The notes below the pieces were generated by a model. It searched no databases. It saw only the letters and a list, made by a program, of their open reading frames with translations, and had not been told where the DNA came from. Made by a program: the position numbers and the translations under genes. A stretch of 64,000 bases of DNA from DASRFA01 sp035651755 (GTDB lineage: Bacteria > Desulfobacterota > Binatia > UBA12015), in the NCBI GenBank assembly GCA_035651755.1, contig DASRFA010000054.1:28380-92379 (forward strand), in the 5' to 3' direction. This document shows positions 17,856 to 26,181 of the stretch, in pieces (the stretch's first letter is position 1; every line of letters begins with the position of its first letter).

Positions 17856-18428
17856 ATGATCGGCGTCGGAGAGCTGAAGCGCGGGCAGCGGATCCTGATC
17901 GACCGCGACCCGTTCCTCATCCTCGATCTGCACGTCCAGAGCCCGTCCGCGCGCGGCGCGAGCTCGCTCACGAAGGTCAAGGTGCGGAACCTCCGCACCG
18001 GCCAGGTGCTCGACAAGACCTTCCGCGGCGGCGACAAGCTCGAGGAGCCCAACATGGAGCTCCGCGCCGTCCAGTTCCTCTACCAGGACGCCGACGGGTG
18101 GCACTTCATGGACAGCGAGAGCTACGACCAGTTCGCGCTCTCGGCCGACGAGCTCGGCGACGCGGCCGGCTATCTCAAGGAAGGCATGCAGAACATCCGC
18201 TCGGTCGTCTTCAACGACCGGGTGATCTCGATCGACCTTCCGACGACCGTCGTCCTGCGCGTGGCCGACACTGCGCCCGCGATCCGCGGCGCGACCGCGC
18301 AGGACCAGAGGAAGCCGGCGCGCCTCGAGACCGGGCTCGAGATCCAGGTGCCGTCGTATCTCGAGCCGGGCGAGCTCGTGCAGGTCGACACGCGCGACGC
18401 GCGCTTCGTCGCGCGCGCCAAGGGCTGA
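17856..18428 (+). CDS. efpL: elongation factor P-like protein EfpL (YeiP type)
   Basis: 190 aa with the three-domain EF-P fold. The loop that in EF-P carries the modified Lys/Arg reads HVQSPSARGASSLTKVKVRN, which is one residue longer and has the SPxARGA signature of E. coli YeiP/EfpL rather than the PGKG or SGRN loops of true EF-P. The C-terminal domain also follows YeiP: ETGLEIQVPSYLEPGELVQV and GATAQDQRKPA. EfpL helps ribosomes stalled at polyproline-type motifs, with an Arg at the loop tip. It follows the acyl-CoA dehydrogenase pair by 16 bp. A separate efp gene presumably exists elsewhere. Confidence 0.88.
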   Translation: MIGVGELKRGQRILIDRDPFLILDLHVQSPSARGASSLTKVKVRNLRTGQVLDKTFRGGDKLEEPNMELRAVQFLYQDADGWHFMDSESYDQFALSADELGDAAGYLKEGMQNIRSVVFNDRVISIDLPTTVVLRVADTAPAIRGATAQDQRKPARLETGLEIQVPSYLEPGELVQVDTRDARFVARAKG

Positions 18429-18464
18429 GCTCGTCGGCGTCGTCGCGCCGGTCGCGCCCCGCGC

Positions 18465-18497
18465 ATCGGCGCGCCACCGCTCGCGGCGGGCGCCGAT
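18465..18497. terminator. inverted repeat between convergent genes, possible terminator
   Basis: ATCGGCGC (18465-18472) and GCGCCGAT (18490-18497) form an 8-bp stem with a 17-nt G+C-rich loop in the 84-bp gap between the efpL and CHRD stops. No U-tract follows on either strand, so it could be a Rho-independent-like barrier or chance in high-GC DNA. Confidence 0.22.
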
Positions 18498-18512
18498 CGC
18501 GCGGCGACGCGG

Positions 18513-19007
18513 TCACTTCTTGTGGATCTGCCCGCGCACCTCGCCGCCGGGGTGCGCGGCGGTGTGGATGTTCGCGTAGGTGTTGCCGGCCTTGATGGCG
18601 TTGACGGCATCCGAGAAGTTCGAGATGCCCATTGCCGGCGCCGGTAAGAGGTCGGCGGACGTCAGGGTGCCGCTCAAATCGGTGAACGGCGCGAGCGCGA
18701 GGTTGAAGATGATCGGCCCGTTGACGCCCGGATCGCCGACGTGGATGTGCGCGAAGAGCACGGCGACGAGACCGCTCTGCGAGATCTCGTAGTCGATCTC
18801 CGTGTCGTTGTTCCGGAACTTGAACTGTGCGAACCCCGTGCCGGTCGCGTCGACCGGCGGGACCTCCTCTCCACCAGTCATGTTCGCGACGAACTTGTTG
18901 TCGTCGTCGCTACCGCACGCGTGCGTGAGCGCGATCGTCGCCGCCGCGAGCGCGATGACCGCCATCCAAACGAAGGAACCGAGCCCGAGCCGCTTCATCG
19001 TCTTCAT
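18513..19007 (-). CDS. CHRD-domain lipoprotein
   Basis: 164 aa; ATG at 19007 with GGGAGG 7 nt upstream. The N-terminus has a lipoprotein signal ending LTHACGS. The mature part is one CHRD domain: FVANMTGGEEVPPVDATGTG, FRNNDTEIDYEISQSGL, FAHIHVGDPGVNGPIIFNL and a terminal YANIHTAAHPGGEVRGQI. CHRD domains, named after chordin, are beta-barrel modules of unknown ligand common on bacterial surfaces. The domain fills nearly the whole protein. It is divergent from dcd over 233 bp and convergent with efpL. Confidence 0.92.
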   Translation of the reverse strand: MKTMKRLGLGSFVWMAVIALAAATIALTHACGSDDDNKFVANMTGGEEVPPVDATGTGFAQFKFRNNDTEIDYEISQSGLVAVLFAHIHVGDPGVNGPIIFNLALAPFTDLSGTLTSADLLPAPAMGISNFSDAVNAIKAGNTYANIHTAAHPGGEVRGQIHKK

Positions 19008-19240
19008 GAGGTAGCCTCCCGCGAGGGCCTTGGTTCAGGCGCGCCCTCTCTGTCAAGCGGTACGCTTTGCATGCGACGCCGGATGCCCGTCCGCGACGGC
19101 TCCGCGCCGACCCCCTCGGCGACCGCTCCCCTCGGCCGCATCATCGCCGCCTTCCGCGCGTGTGTCACCACCGGGCCGCCGCGCCGGCGACCCCAACGGT
19201 CGTTTTCCGGGCGCCTGGGGACCTGTTACGGTGCGTCCGC

Positions 19241-19750
19241 ATGATCCTGACGCGCGACGCCATCCTGGCGGAGATCGCCGCCGGGCGCGTCGTCATCGAT
19301 CCCTTCGCCCCCGACCAGGTCGGCCCGGCCTCGGTGGACCTGCATCTCGCCGACGAGATCCGCGTGATCGACGGCGGCCCGCCCGTCATCGACGTGAACG
19401 ACGACGCGGACTATCGCACCGTGAGCCGCGTTCAGCCCCTGCGCGACCCGTACGTCCTTTCTCCCGGCGAGACGATCCACGGCATCACCCGCGAGCAGGT
19501 GACCCTCCCGGACGACATCGCCGGGTGGCTCGAGGGGAGGTCGCGCTTCGCCCGCCTCGGCCTCATGATCCACGTGACCGCCGGCTTCGTGAACCCCGGC
19601 ATCCGAAACCGCCAGGTCCTCGAGATCAGCAACGTCTCGAACCGCCCCCTGGCGATCCACGCGGGGACCCGAATCTGCCAGATCGTCCTGCAGCGCTGCG
19701 AGGGTCGAGCGAGGTACGAGGGAAGGTTCGCCGAGCAGGAGAAGCTCTAG
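19241..19750 (+). CDS. dcd: dCTP deaminase
   Basis: 169 aa, MILTRDAILAEIAAGRVVID. Trimeric dUTPase/dCTP deaminase fold signatures are FAPDQVGPASVDLHLADE (conserved SVDL), EGRSRFARLGLMIHVTAGF (the S/R-x-x-R nucleotide-binding loop) and NPGIRNRQVLEISN, whose Glu is the catalytic residue of the family. It deaminates dCTP to dUTP for dTMP synthesis; some homologues also cleave to dUMP, which cannot be told here. No strong Shine-Dalgarno precedes the ATG. A 395-bp gap with a perfect hairpin follows. Confidence 0.93.
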   Translation: MILTRDAILAEIAAGRVVIDPFAPDQVGPASVDLHLADEIRVIDGGPPVIDVNDDADYRTVSRVQPLRDPYVLSPGETIHGITREQVTLPDDIAGWLEGRSRFARLGLMIHVTAGFVNPGIRNRQVLEISNVSNRPLAIHAGTRICQIVLQRCEGRARYEGRFAEQEKL

Positions 19751-19806
19751 CGCCGGCGTCGGCGACGGCACGCCTGTCGCGCCGTGGAGCTCGACATCTT
19801 GTCGCT

Positions 19807-19830
19807 TGGAGAGGACAAGAGTCCTCTCCA
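19807..19830. terminator. perfect 10-bp stem, 4-nt loop hairpin after dcd
   Basis: TGGAGAGGAC-AAGA-GTCCTCTCCA is an exact inverted repeat in the 395-bp gap between dcd and the LuxR-type regulator, 57 bp after the dcd stop. There is no U-run, so it may be a terminator-like or protein-binding palindrome. Apart from this and the TTGACA at 19993, nothing was recognised in 19751-20145. Confidence 0.45.
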
Positions 19831-19992
19831 CCGAACAGCCGGACCGCTCTCCCCCGAGCAATGCACGCGCCGCGGCGATAGATGCAGGACGTTCCGCCTG
19901 CAGTGCTGGCACCCAACTTGCGTACGCGCCAGCGTCCGAACACGGCAGCGCAGAGGGAAGCTCGAGCTGCCGCACGTCAATTCATTTCAGTG

Positions 19993-19998
19993 TTGACA
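19993..19998 (+). promoter_or_regulatory. consensus -35 hexamer TTGACA upstream of the LuxR-type regulator
   Basis: A perfect TTGACA sits in a locally AT-richer patch 148 bp before the regulator's ATG. No convincing -10 lies 16-18 bp downstream (the bases there are GCGCTT), so the promoter call is tentative. The leader would be about 110-120 nt. Confidence 0.22.
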
Positions 19999-20145
19999 GT
20001 ACGGCGTTCTCCTCAGCGCTTCCCCGCGGGGCGCCCGACGTCGGGGAGACGGGGAGATGCGCATCGGCGCCGCGACCGATCGGGCAGACGATCGACGGCC
20101 ATACTTGATGGCTTCCCCCCTCCGTCGACTCCGCGCCGCCTTTGC

Positions 20146-20826
20146 ATGAACGTGATCGTCCTCACGCCGGTCCGGTTGCTCGCCGACGGCCTCGCCGCCT
20201 GTTTCAGCAGGCGGCCGGGCATGACGGTCTCCGCGGTCGTCAACGACCTCGCCGGCCTGAGGCACGCGCTCGCCACGACGGAGCGTGACGTGGTGCTGGT
20301 CGACGTCACCCAAGGCATCGACTACTACGACATCCGCTCGATCGCCGCCGAATGGCGGGACGTGGCGCTCGTCGCGCTGGGCCTTCACGAGCAGCGCCAG
20401 GAGGTCATCCAATGCGGGCGCGCCGGCTTCTCCGGCTACGTGGCGCGCAATGCATCGATCGATGCTTTGTGCGACGCGCTCTCCGAGGTCGCCCGCGGCC
20501 ATCTCGCCTGCCCGCCCGAGATCTCGGGCGGCCTTCTTCGGGCGCTGTTCGAGCGGGGCACCTCGCCCACCGATCGCGATGCCGAATCGATGCTGACCCA
20601 CCGGGAAAGCCAGGTGCTGCACCTGCTCGGCCAAGGGCTCACGAACAAGGAGATCGCCGGCGAACTCTTCCTCAGCGTGGCGACGGTGAAGCACCACGTC
20701 CATCACATCCTCGAGAAGATGAACCTTCCGCGCCGGACCCAGGCGATGCGTCGGGTCCGAGACGCGCCGTGGATCGCGCACGCGCCGGCGCGACGCGCCA
20801 CTGCCCGATCACGCGCGACCTCCTAG
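20146..20826 (+). CDS. LuxR-type response regulator with degenerate receiver
   Basis: 226 aa from ATG at 20146. Residues 1-~120 align with a NarL-type receiver: MNVIVLTPVRLLADGLAACF, then VVLVDV with the phospho-Asp position at about 51, and FSGYVARNASIDAL near the end. The acidic pair normally after beta-1 is replaced by Pro-Val, and the conserved Lys of beta-5 appears as Arg, so classical phosphorylation is doubtful. A LuxR HTH follows at about 148-205: LTHRESQVLHLLGQGLTNKE, then IAGELFLSVATVKHHV. It ends 21 bp from the convergent end of the injection-system operon and is the only regulator near it. Control of that operon is an inference from position. Confidence 0.85.
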   Translation: MNVIVLTPVRLLADGLAACFSRRPGMTVSAVVNDLAGLRHALATTERDVVLVDVTQGIDYYDIRSIAAEWRDVALVALGLHEQRQEVIQCGRAGFSGYVARNASIDALCDALSEVARGHLACPPEISGGLLRALFERGTSPTDRDAESMLTHRESQVLHLLGQGLTNKEIAGELFLSVATVKHHVHHILEKMNLPRRTQAMRRVRDAPWIAHAPARRATARSRATS

Positions 20827-20847
20827 GCCGCCTCGGACTCGGCGTCC

Positions 20848-21861
20848 TCAAGGACCCGCCAGCGAATCGAGGACGGCGTGCGCCCGGGCCGTCCACTCGG
20901 ACTCCGGCTGCCAGCGCTCAATCGCTTTCTCCAGCTCCAGCCGGGCCTCGTCGATCCTGCCGAGCTCCTTGAGCGAAAGGCCGAGATTGAAGTGGAGCGT
21001 CGGATTGCCCGCGCCCTCGGTCAAAAGGGGTCGAAGCAGGGCCACCGCCTCTTCCCATTTCCCGAGCGCCATCTCCACGACCGCGAGATTGCCCGCGGCT
21101 TCCAGAAAATCCGGACACGCCTCGAGGACACGGCGAAGCTCCTCTTCGGCGACGCCCACGTCCCCCATCGCGAGGCGCGCGATGGCGAGGTTGTAGCGCG
21201 CGACAGCGAGACTCGGTTCCAGGTCGAGCGCGCGGCGACAGCAGTCGACTGCCGCCTCCAGCTCGCCGCGGGCGAGGCGTACGAGACCGAGACGGGTCCA
21301 GGCCTCGGGCTGACGCCGGTCGAGAGAGAGAACGAGGCTCAGGTTCTTCTCCGCGCCGTCGAGATCGCCGAGCGCGACGAGCACCGCGCTCAGACCGACC
21401 AACGCCGGGATGTGGCCCGGTCGGAGATCCAAGTAGCGCTCGTATGGTCGTCGCGCCGCCACCGGGTCCCCCTGCGCGCAGAGCGCCTGCGCGAGGTTCA
21501 GCCATGCCACTTCGTGCGCCGGGTCCAGCGCGAGCGCCGTCCGATAGGCGTCGATGGACTCTTCGATCCGCCCGAGAGCCAGGAGCGCGTTCCCGAGATT
21601 GTTGCGCGCGAGGGCGCACGACGGTTGGAGCTCGATCGCGCGCCGGTAGAGCTCGATCGCCTCCCGATGACGGCCTTCGGCTGCGGTCGCGAAGCCGAGG
21701 TTGTTCAGAGCCGTCGCATTGGAAGGATCGAGCGACAGCGCCGCGAGATACTCCCGACGAGCATCGTCGATCTCTCCAGCCATGTGTCGGGCGACGCCGC
21801 GGTTGTTATGGAGCGACGACTCCTCGATCCGTGCCGGCTCGTGATCGCCATTCGCCGTCAT
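20848..21861 (-). CDS. TPR-repeat protein at the end of the eCIS operon
   Basis: 337 aa from ATG at 21861 (MTANGDHEPARIEESSLHNN), with GGAGG 6 nt upstream. Essentially the whole protein is tetratricopeptide repeats, about nine 34-residue units (e.g. ATALNNLGFATAAEGRHREA, ARNNLGNALLALGRIEESID, AWLNLAQALCAQGDPVAARR). No signal peptide, so it is cytosolic. The gene starts 14 bp after the DUF4157 effector-candidate gene, in the same direction, and is the last of the operon. TPR proteins are common protein-binding adaptors; a chaperone or loading role for the neighbouring large protein is a reasonable guess but not shown. Confidence 0.85.
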   Translation of the reverse strand: MTANGDHEPARIEESSLHNNRGVARHMAGEIDDARREYLAALSLDPSNATALNNLGFATAAEGRHREAIELYRRAIELQPSCALARNNLGNALLALGRIEESIDAYRTALALDPAHEVAWLNLAQALCAQGDPVAARRPYERYLDLRPGHIPALVGLSAVLVALGDLDGAEKNLSLVLSLDRRQPEAWTRLGLVRLARGELEAAVDCCRRALDLEPSLAVARYNLAIARLAMGDVGVAEEELRRVLEACPDFLEAAGNLAVVEMALGKWEEAVALLRPLLTEGAGNPTLHFNLGLSLKELGRIDEARLELEKAIERWQPESEWTARAHAVLDSLAGP

Positions 21862-21875
21862 GAGAGGCCTCCAAG

Positions 21876-24800
21876 CTATTTCGGCAGCAATTCCTTCACG
21901 GCCCGTTTGTAGTCGATCTGCGGCACGATGAACTCGACCTGGTTCAGGGAGAGCTCGAACGGTTTCCCGAAGACGTAGCGCACCGGGAACCGCAGACCGA
22001 TCTTCAGGCCGCTGCCCCATTCCTTCGCGGCGAGGTTCCAGTCCTTGCGGTAGACGTCGCCGATCAGGACGACGTCGACCTTGACGTAGGCGTTGATCCC
22101 GAACTTGAGCACCGGCTGCGCGCTCAGATCCGCGACGGCCTCGACGCCGAACTGGTTGTTTTGATACTTGATCTGCACCTGTGCGGACAACGCGCCCTGC
22201 AGCCCGAGCGCTCCGCGCAATTCGATGCCGCCCGTCGCGGACGCGACCCCGACGCTCAAGCCGATCCCGCCGTGGACCCCGAGTGCCAGGTCCGCGAGAG
22301 CCGGCACGAACAGCTCTCCGCCGCCCGCGAATTCGAATTTCGATTCCTCGTGCGAGGGGTCGAACGCGGCCTTCACCTTGAGATGTCGGATCTGTCCGGG
22401 ACCGATGGCTGCGCGCGCCGTCAGGTCCGCTCCGATCTCGGCGACCAGCCCGACGCTTCGCGGCCCGACCGGAATCGCGAAGATGGGGATCTGCGTCCCG
22501 ACGCTGAAGATCGTCTTCTCGACGGCCTTTTGCGGGAACAGATTGAGCTGCTCGGGGATTCGCAGCTCGCCGCTGATCTTCGCGGTTCCGTCTTCGCGAA
22601 GCTCCATCCCCACGGCGGCGACGAGGCCGGGGATGATCTCATACGCGAGCTCGCCGCGGCCGCTCAGCTTGTGCGTCGCGTCGAGCGCGGCGTGCACGGT
22701 TCCGGAGAGCTTGCCCTTCTTGTAGCTCAGGTCGCCGGCGCCGGTGAGCGCTCCCTTCGCGTACCGGACGTGGAACGCCGCCGCGGCTCCCTGGAGGCCC
22801 GGGACGTCCAAGCCGACGTCTCCGCTCCCCTCGAGGTCGCCATTTCGGTAGGCCAACCCGATTTCCGCGGACTTCAACCCGGGAATGCTGAGCGCGGCGA
22901 TACCGGTGACGGCATAGTTCCCGGATTTGTCGATGCCGAAGGCCAGGGTTCCCTTCTTGATGCCGGGAATCCCGAGGACCACTTCTCCCGCCCCGTCGAT
23001 CCCACGGTCGGAAAAGTGCACGACGAGCCCGGCCGACTTGATGGCGGACTTGCCCGGGAAGTTGAAATCGTTCTTTTCGATGTGGACTTCGCCCGCCAAC
23101 TGGCGCTTCGCGTAGGAGATCTTTCCCTTGGTCTTCGTGAGACCGGGGACGGCGAAGTCGACGGTGCCGACGGCGTTGAATCCGTCTTTGTCCGCGTCGG
23201 CGCGAAGAGTCGCCGTGGCGAAGGTACCGACCTTGAAGCCGAAAGTGCCGTGCGCGGACAGCTTCTGGTTCTCCAAGCGGACGACGATGCTGGACTCGGT
23301 GACGGCGAGCCCGGGGATCGGCAGCGCCTTCTTCAGCGATTCCGGGGGGACCGTCACGCCTCCGGTGAGGGCGCCGTTGCGGATGTCGAGGACGATCACC
23401 GTGTGCCGTAGGAGCGGCAGCGTCGGGATCAGCTCGGCGTGTCCGATCAGCTTGCCACCTTGGAATTCGAGCTTGAAGGTCGTCTCGCTGAGAAATGGAA
23501 AAGCGGCCTGCAAAGGCGACGGCTTCGGCGCGAATTGAACGAGGTTCTTGCTGTCCTTGACGACCGCCAACGTCAGCTTGCGACCCTTCGGCGCCGCGAG
23601 CGGCAAGAGCGCCATCGCGTCGATCTCGGCCGTCAGGGTTCCGTCCTTCGCGGCGATACCCTTGCTGCCCGGATACACGGTCAGCTGATCCAGCGTCATG
23701 CCGGTGATGAGCTGGTGACCCCTCTTGCCGAGCTGGCGTCTCATCGCCGTCGTGCGTCCGCCGCCGCTCGCGGTCTCGGCGAGCACCAGATCGATCTCGT
23801 ATGAATCCTTACCGACCGTCACGTCGAACGCGTCGACCGGTGAGCCGGCGATGCCCACCTTCGCTTCGGCCTCGCGGCATTTGTCCACCGGCATCCCGGA
23901 CTCGAGGTGCGTCTTTCGTATGATGAGATCGATGTCCTCGATGTCCTGAGTCAGATTGCAGGCCGCCTTGACGTCGCGCTTCAGGGTCCCGATGATCCCG
24001 CGGAAGCGCGATCCTGCCGTCCCGTTGTTCGATGGCTCGAGGAGCTGCAAATTCTCCGGGACGTTGGTGCCGGAAAGTTGGAGCTCGACGATGTGGTCGA
24101 TCTCGCACGTCTCCCCTTTGGGCGCTTTGGCAAAGTCGAACGTCGATTCGGTGGTCTTTCGTTTCCAGATGTTCTGGAGCGTCGTCGTCCCCGGACGCTG
24201 TTGTCGCGCTTCTTCGTCGGAGATCGCCCGCAGCTTCCCCTGAGCCGCTTTCGACGCGTAGAACTTGCTCACGTCGCCTTTTTCCTTCGGAATGGTGAGC
24301 TGAAATTCGGGTGTCGCGGGAAGGTCGACGAGGACCTTCACCCCTTTCAAAGCGGTGACGGTCCCAGGGCAGGCCGCCTTCTTGTGCTGCACGCGTGGCG
24401 TCGCGCCGGAATGCGCCACGGTCGGCACGCGGCCCTGAACGATCCGCTCGGAATTTCGCTCGGCCTCGACCTCGAAGCGATCGCCAGCAGCTCCGACGGT
24501 CGTGCGCGTCGACGTACCGGTCGCCGTGCCCGCTCGCTGCTGCAGCACGTGGGTCAGCTCGTGCGCGAGGAGCTTCTGGCCTGCGACGGTATGCGGCTCG
24601 AAGCGGCCGCGGGCGAAGTAGATGTCGCGGCCGGTGGTGAATGCGTCGGCGGCCAGGGCGTCGGCGGCGCGCGCGGCGCTGGGACCCGTGTGGACGCGGA
24701 CGTCGCGGAAGTCGGCTCCGAAGCGCTCCTCCATGAACGAGCGGCTCTGGCCTTGGAGCGGCGAGCCGGCGCTTCCCGTCGGGACGACCCGCTGCCCCTG

Positions 24801-25124
24801 GACTTCCATTGAGAGCTCGCTGCCCGGAAGCTTGGCGCGCGCTTGCACGAGGCGCGTCGGCGAGTCCGCGTGAACTGGGCGCGACGGCGCCGGCTTCGGC
24901 GCGCACTTCGCGCAGCCGCTCGCGCACGCGCACTTGCGCTGGACGGCCGGGACCGACGGCCCCTTCTGGCCGACCAACGAGGCCACGCCGCGATTCCCCA
25001 AGCGGCGCTGCAGCCGGACGGCCGCGTGCGGCTGCGCCGCGGCGGCGGGTCCGGTCGTCGCGGTCGTCCGCGCCACCCGACGCCGGACCGGCGGCGACGT
25101 CTCTCGCGAGACGGAGCGCTCCAC
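21876..25124 (-). CDS. eCIS core-domain (DUF4157) protein with HNH-like nuclease segment and long repeat tail
   Basis: 1082 aa, GTG start at 25124. Residues ~35-50 hold the VRLQRRLGNRGVASLV segment typical of eCIS-linked proteins. A CxCxxxCxxC cluster follows at 65-74. Residues ~128-197 are DUF4157: FMEERFGADFRDVRVHTG, AFTTGRDIYFARGRFEPHT and LLAHELTHVLQQ with HExxH at 188-192. At ~335-372 is an HNH-like patch: CEIDHIVELQLSG, NVPENLQLL, NNGTAGSRFRG, with candidate residues H344, N358 and N367. Residues ~450-1082 are beta-rich repeats of ~40-45 aa with recurring (I/V)PG(I/L)K and alternating Gly-rich strands. DUF4157 marks proteins carried by or acting with contractile injection particles; nuclease toxicity is inference. 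No immunity gene is evident next door. Confidence 0.85.
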   Translation of the reverse strand: MERSVSRETSPPVRRRVARTTATTGPAAAAQPHAAVRLQRRLGNRGVASLVGQKGPSVPAVQRKCACASGCAKCAPKPAPSRPVHADSPTRLVQARAKLPGSELSMEVQGQRVVPTGSAGSPLQGQSRSFMEERFGADFRDVRVHTGPSAARAADALAADAFTTGRDIYFARGRFEPHTVAGQKLLAHELTHVLQQRAGTATGTSTRTTVGAAGDRFEVEAERNSERIVQGRVPTVAHSGATPRVQHKKAACPGTVTALKGVKVLVDLPATPEFQLTIPKEKGDVSKFYASKAAQGKLRAISDEEARQQRPGTTTLQNIWKRKTTESTFDFAKAPKGETCEIDHIVELQLSGTNVPENLQLLEPSNNGTAGSRFRGIIGTLKRDVKAACNLTQDIEDIDLIIRKTHLESGMPVDKCREAEAKVGIAGSPVDAFDVTVGKDSYEIDLVLAETASGGGRTTAMRRQLGKRGHQLITGMTLDQLTVYPGSKGIAAKDGTLTAEIDAMALLPLAAPKGRKLTLAVVKDSKNLVQFAPKPSPLQAAFPFLSETTFKLEFQGGKLIGHAELIPTLPLLRHTVIVLDIRNGALTGGVTVPPESLKKALPIPGLAVTESSIVVRLENQKLSAHGTFGFKVGTFATATLRADADKDGFNAVGTVDFAVPGLTKTKGKISYAKRQLAGEVHIEKNDFNFPGKSAIKSAGLVVHFSDRGIDGAGEVVLGIPGIKKGTLAFGIDKSGNYAVTGIAALSIPGLKSAEIGLAYRNGDLEGSGDVGLDVPGLQGAAAAFHVRYAKGALTGAGDLSYKKGKLSGTVHAALDATHKLSGRGELAYEIIPGLVAAVGMELREDGTAKISGELRIPEQLNLFPQKAVEKTIFSVGTQIPIFAIPVGPRSVGLVAEIGADLTARAAIGPGQIRHLKVKAAFDPSHEESKFEFAGGGELFVPALADLALGVHGGIGLSVGVASATGGIELRGALGLQGALSAQVQIKYQNNQFGVEAVADLSAQPVLKFGINAYVKVDVVLIGDVYRKDWNLAAKEWGSGLKIGLRFPVRYVFGKPFELSLNQVEFIVPQIDYKRAVKELLPK

Positions 25125-25193
25125 GGTCAGCGACGTCCCGGCAATCGCGAGATCATGTGCGAGAACCTCGGCTCTCGAAGCGCGCCGCCGGCG

Positions 25194-26144
25194 TCATCCC
25201 GTCGGCCCCGACGGCTCCGGCGCGGGCCTGGTCGGCGCAGTGGTCGTCGATCGCCGGCGCCGCGGCCGCGATGCCGTCGCCCGAGAGGTCGCCACCGTCT
25301 CGGGTTGCGCGGGAGGCTCGTTTCCAGACGGGTGATCGTCCCCCTTCGTATCCTTCTCGTCGTCGTCGCAACCGCGATCGTCGAGGAGCCGCGGGCGGAC
25401 GAAGCGCCGCACCCGGTGCTTCGTTCGCCACGGCCGGTCCTTCTCGGAGGTTTGGTAGAGCCCGGCGAGCAGGATCCATTCGCACGTGCAGCTCGTGCAG
25501 CTCGGACATCCGCAGGTGCACTTCCCGAGTTCGTGGTCTCCGTAGCAACCGGCCCAGGGATCCCCGCACTTCGAGCTCTTTTTCGTCGCGTCGCTTGCGG
25601 GCTCCGCGCGCGTCGAGGTCGCGTCGCCCGCGGAGGTCTGGTCCGACTTCGGCGCGAGGCAGCTACAGACGCACTCCGGGAGCTCGCGCCGCACCTGGAT
25701 CTCGTACCAGTACTGCTCCCGGGTACAGGTGGACGCGACCTCGTCCTCGTCCGTCGAGCACGCGACGGGACGCGGTGCGCAAGACTTGCGGTACCCGCGG
25801 AGGAGGACGAACAGGCAGTCGGGAAGCGGGTACGCCTCGCAGTCCGGGTCGACGGAGACCGTCGCCGTCTTCGCGACGTGGATCACGTCGCCCTGGCAAT
25901 CGAGGGCGACGCCCGGCTCGACCGTCACCGTGAGCTTGCCGCACTTCACCTCGACGTGCACGCAGAGCCCGCACACGACCCCGCATCCGAAGAGCGAGCG
26001 CAGGACGACCCGGGTGACGTCTCGCGTGTAGTCCGCGAGTGCCGCGAGGTCGTCGTGGCGGAGCATCTGTCCCGCCGCGAACAGCGGGACCTTCAAGTCC
26101 GACGGAAACGAGTCTCGAGCGACGACGGGGTTTTTGTTCTTCAT
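25194..26144 (-). CDS. Cys-rich eCIS-associated protein (GVVCGL-type)
   Basis: 316 aa from ATG at 26144 with AAGGAG 8 nt upstream. The N-terminal ~110 residues (LKVPLFAAGQMLRHDDLAAL, SLFGCGVVCGLCVHVEVKCG, VEPGVALDCQGDVIHV) are a shorter relative of the same segment in the adjacent 495-aa protein. The middle is very Cys-rich, including CTCGCPSCTSCTCEW near residue 230, and the C-terminus is a charged Arg/Thr/Pro-rich tail. I recognise the GVVxGL segment as recurring in proteins of eCIS loci but know no function. Position after the gpI-like gene and before the effector candidate suggests a particle-tip or fibre-like accessory. Confidence 0.6.
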   Translation of the reverse strand: MKNKNPVVARDSFPSDLKVPLFAAGQMLRHDDLAALADYTRDVTRVVLRSLFGCGVVCGLCVHVEVKCGKLTVTVEPGVALDCQGDVIHVAKTATVSVDPDCEAYPLPDCLFVLLRGYRKSCAPRPVACSTDEDEVASTCTREQYWYEIQVRRELPECVCSCLAPKSDQTSAGDATSTRAEPASDATKKSSKCGDPWAGCYGDHELGKCTCGCPSCTSCTCEWILLAGLYQTSEKDRPWRTKHRVRRFVRPRLLDDRGCDDDEKDTKGDDHPSGNEPPAQPETVATSRATASRPRRRRSTTTAPTRPAPEPSGPTG

Positions 26145-26181
26145 GAGGCGGCTCCTTGGATGCGCGTCTCGGGTCCGCCGG

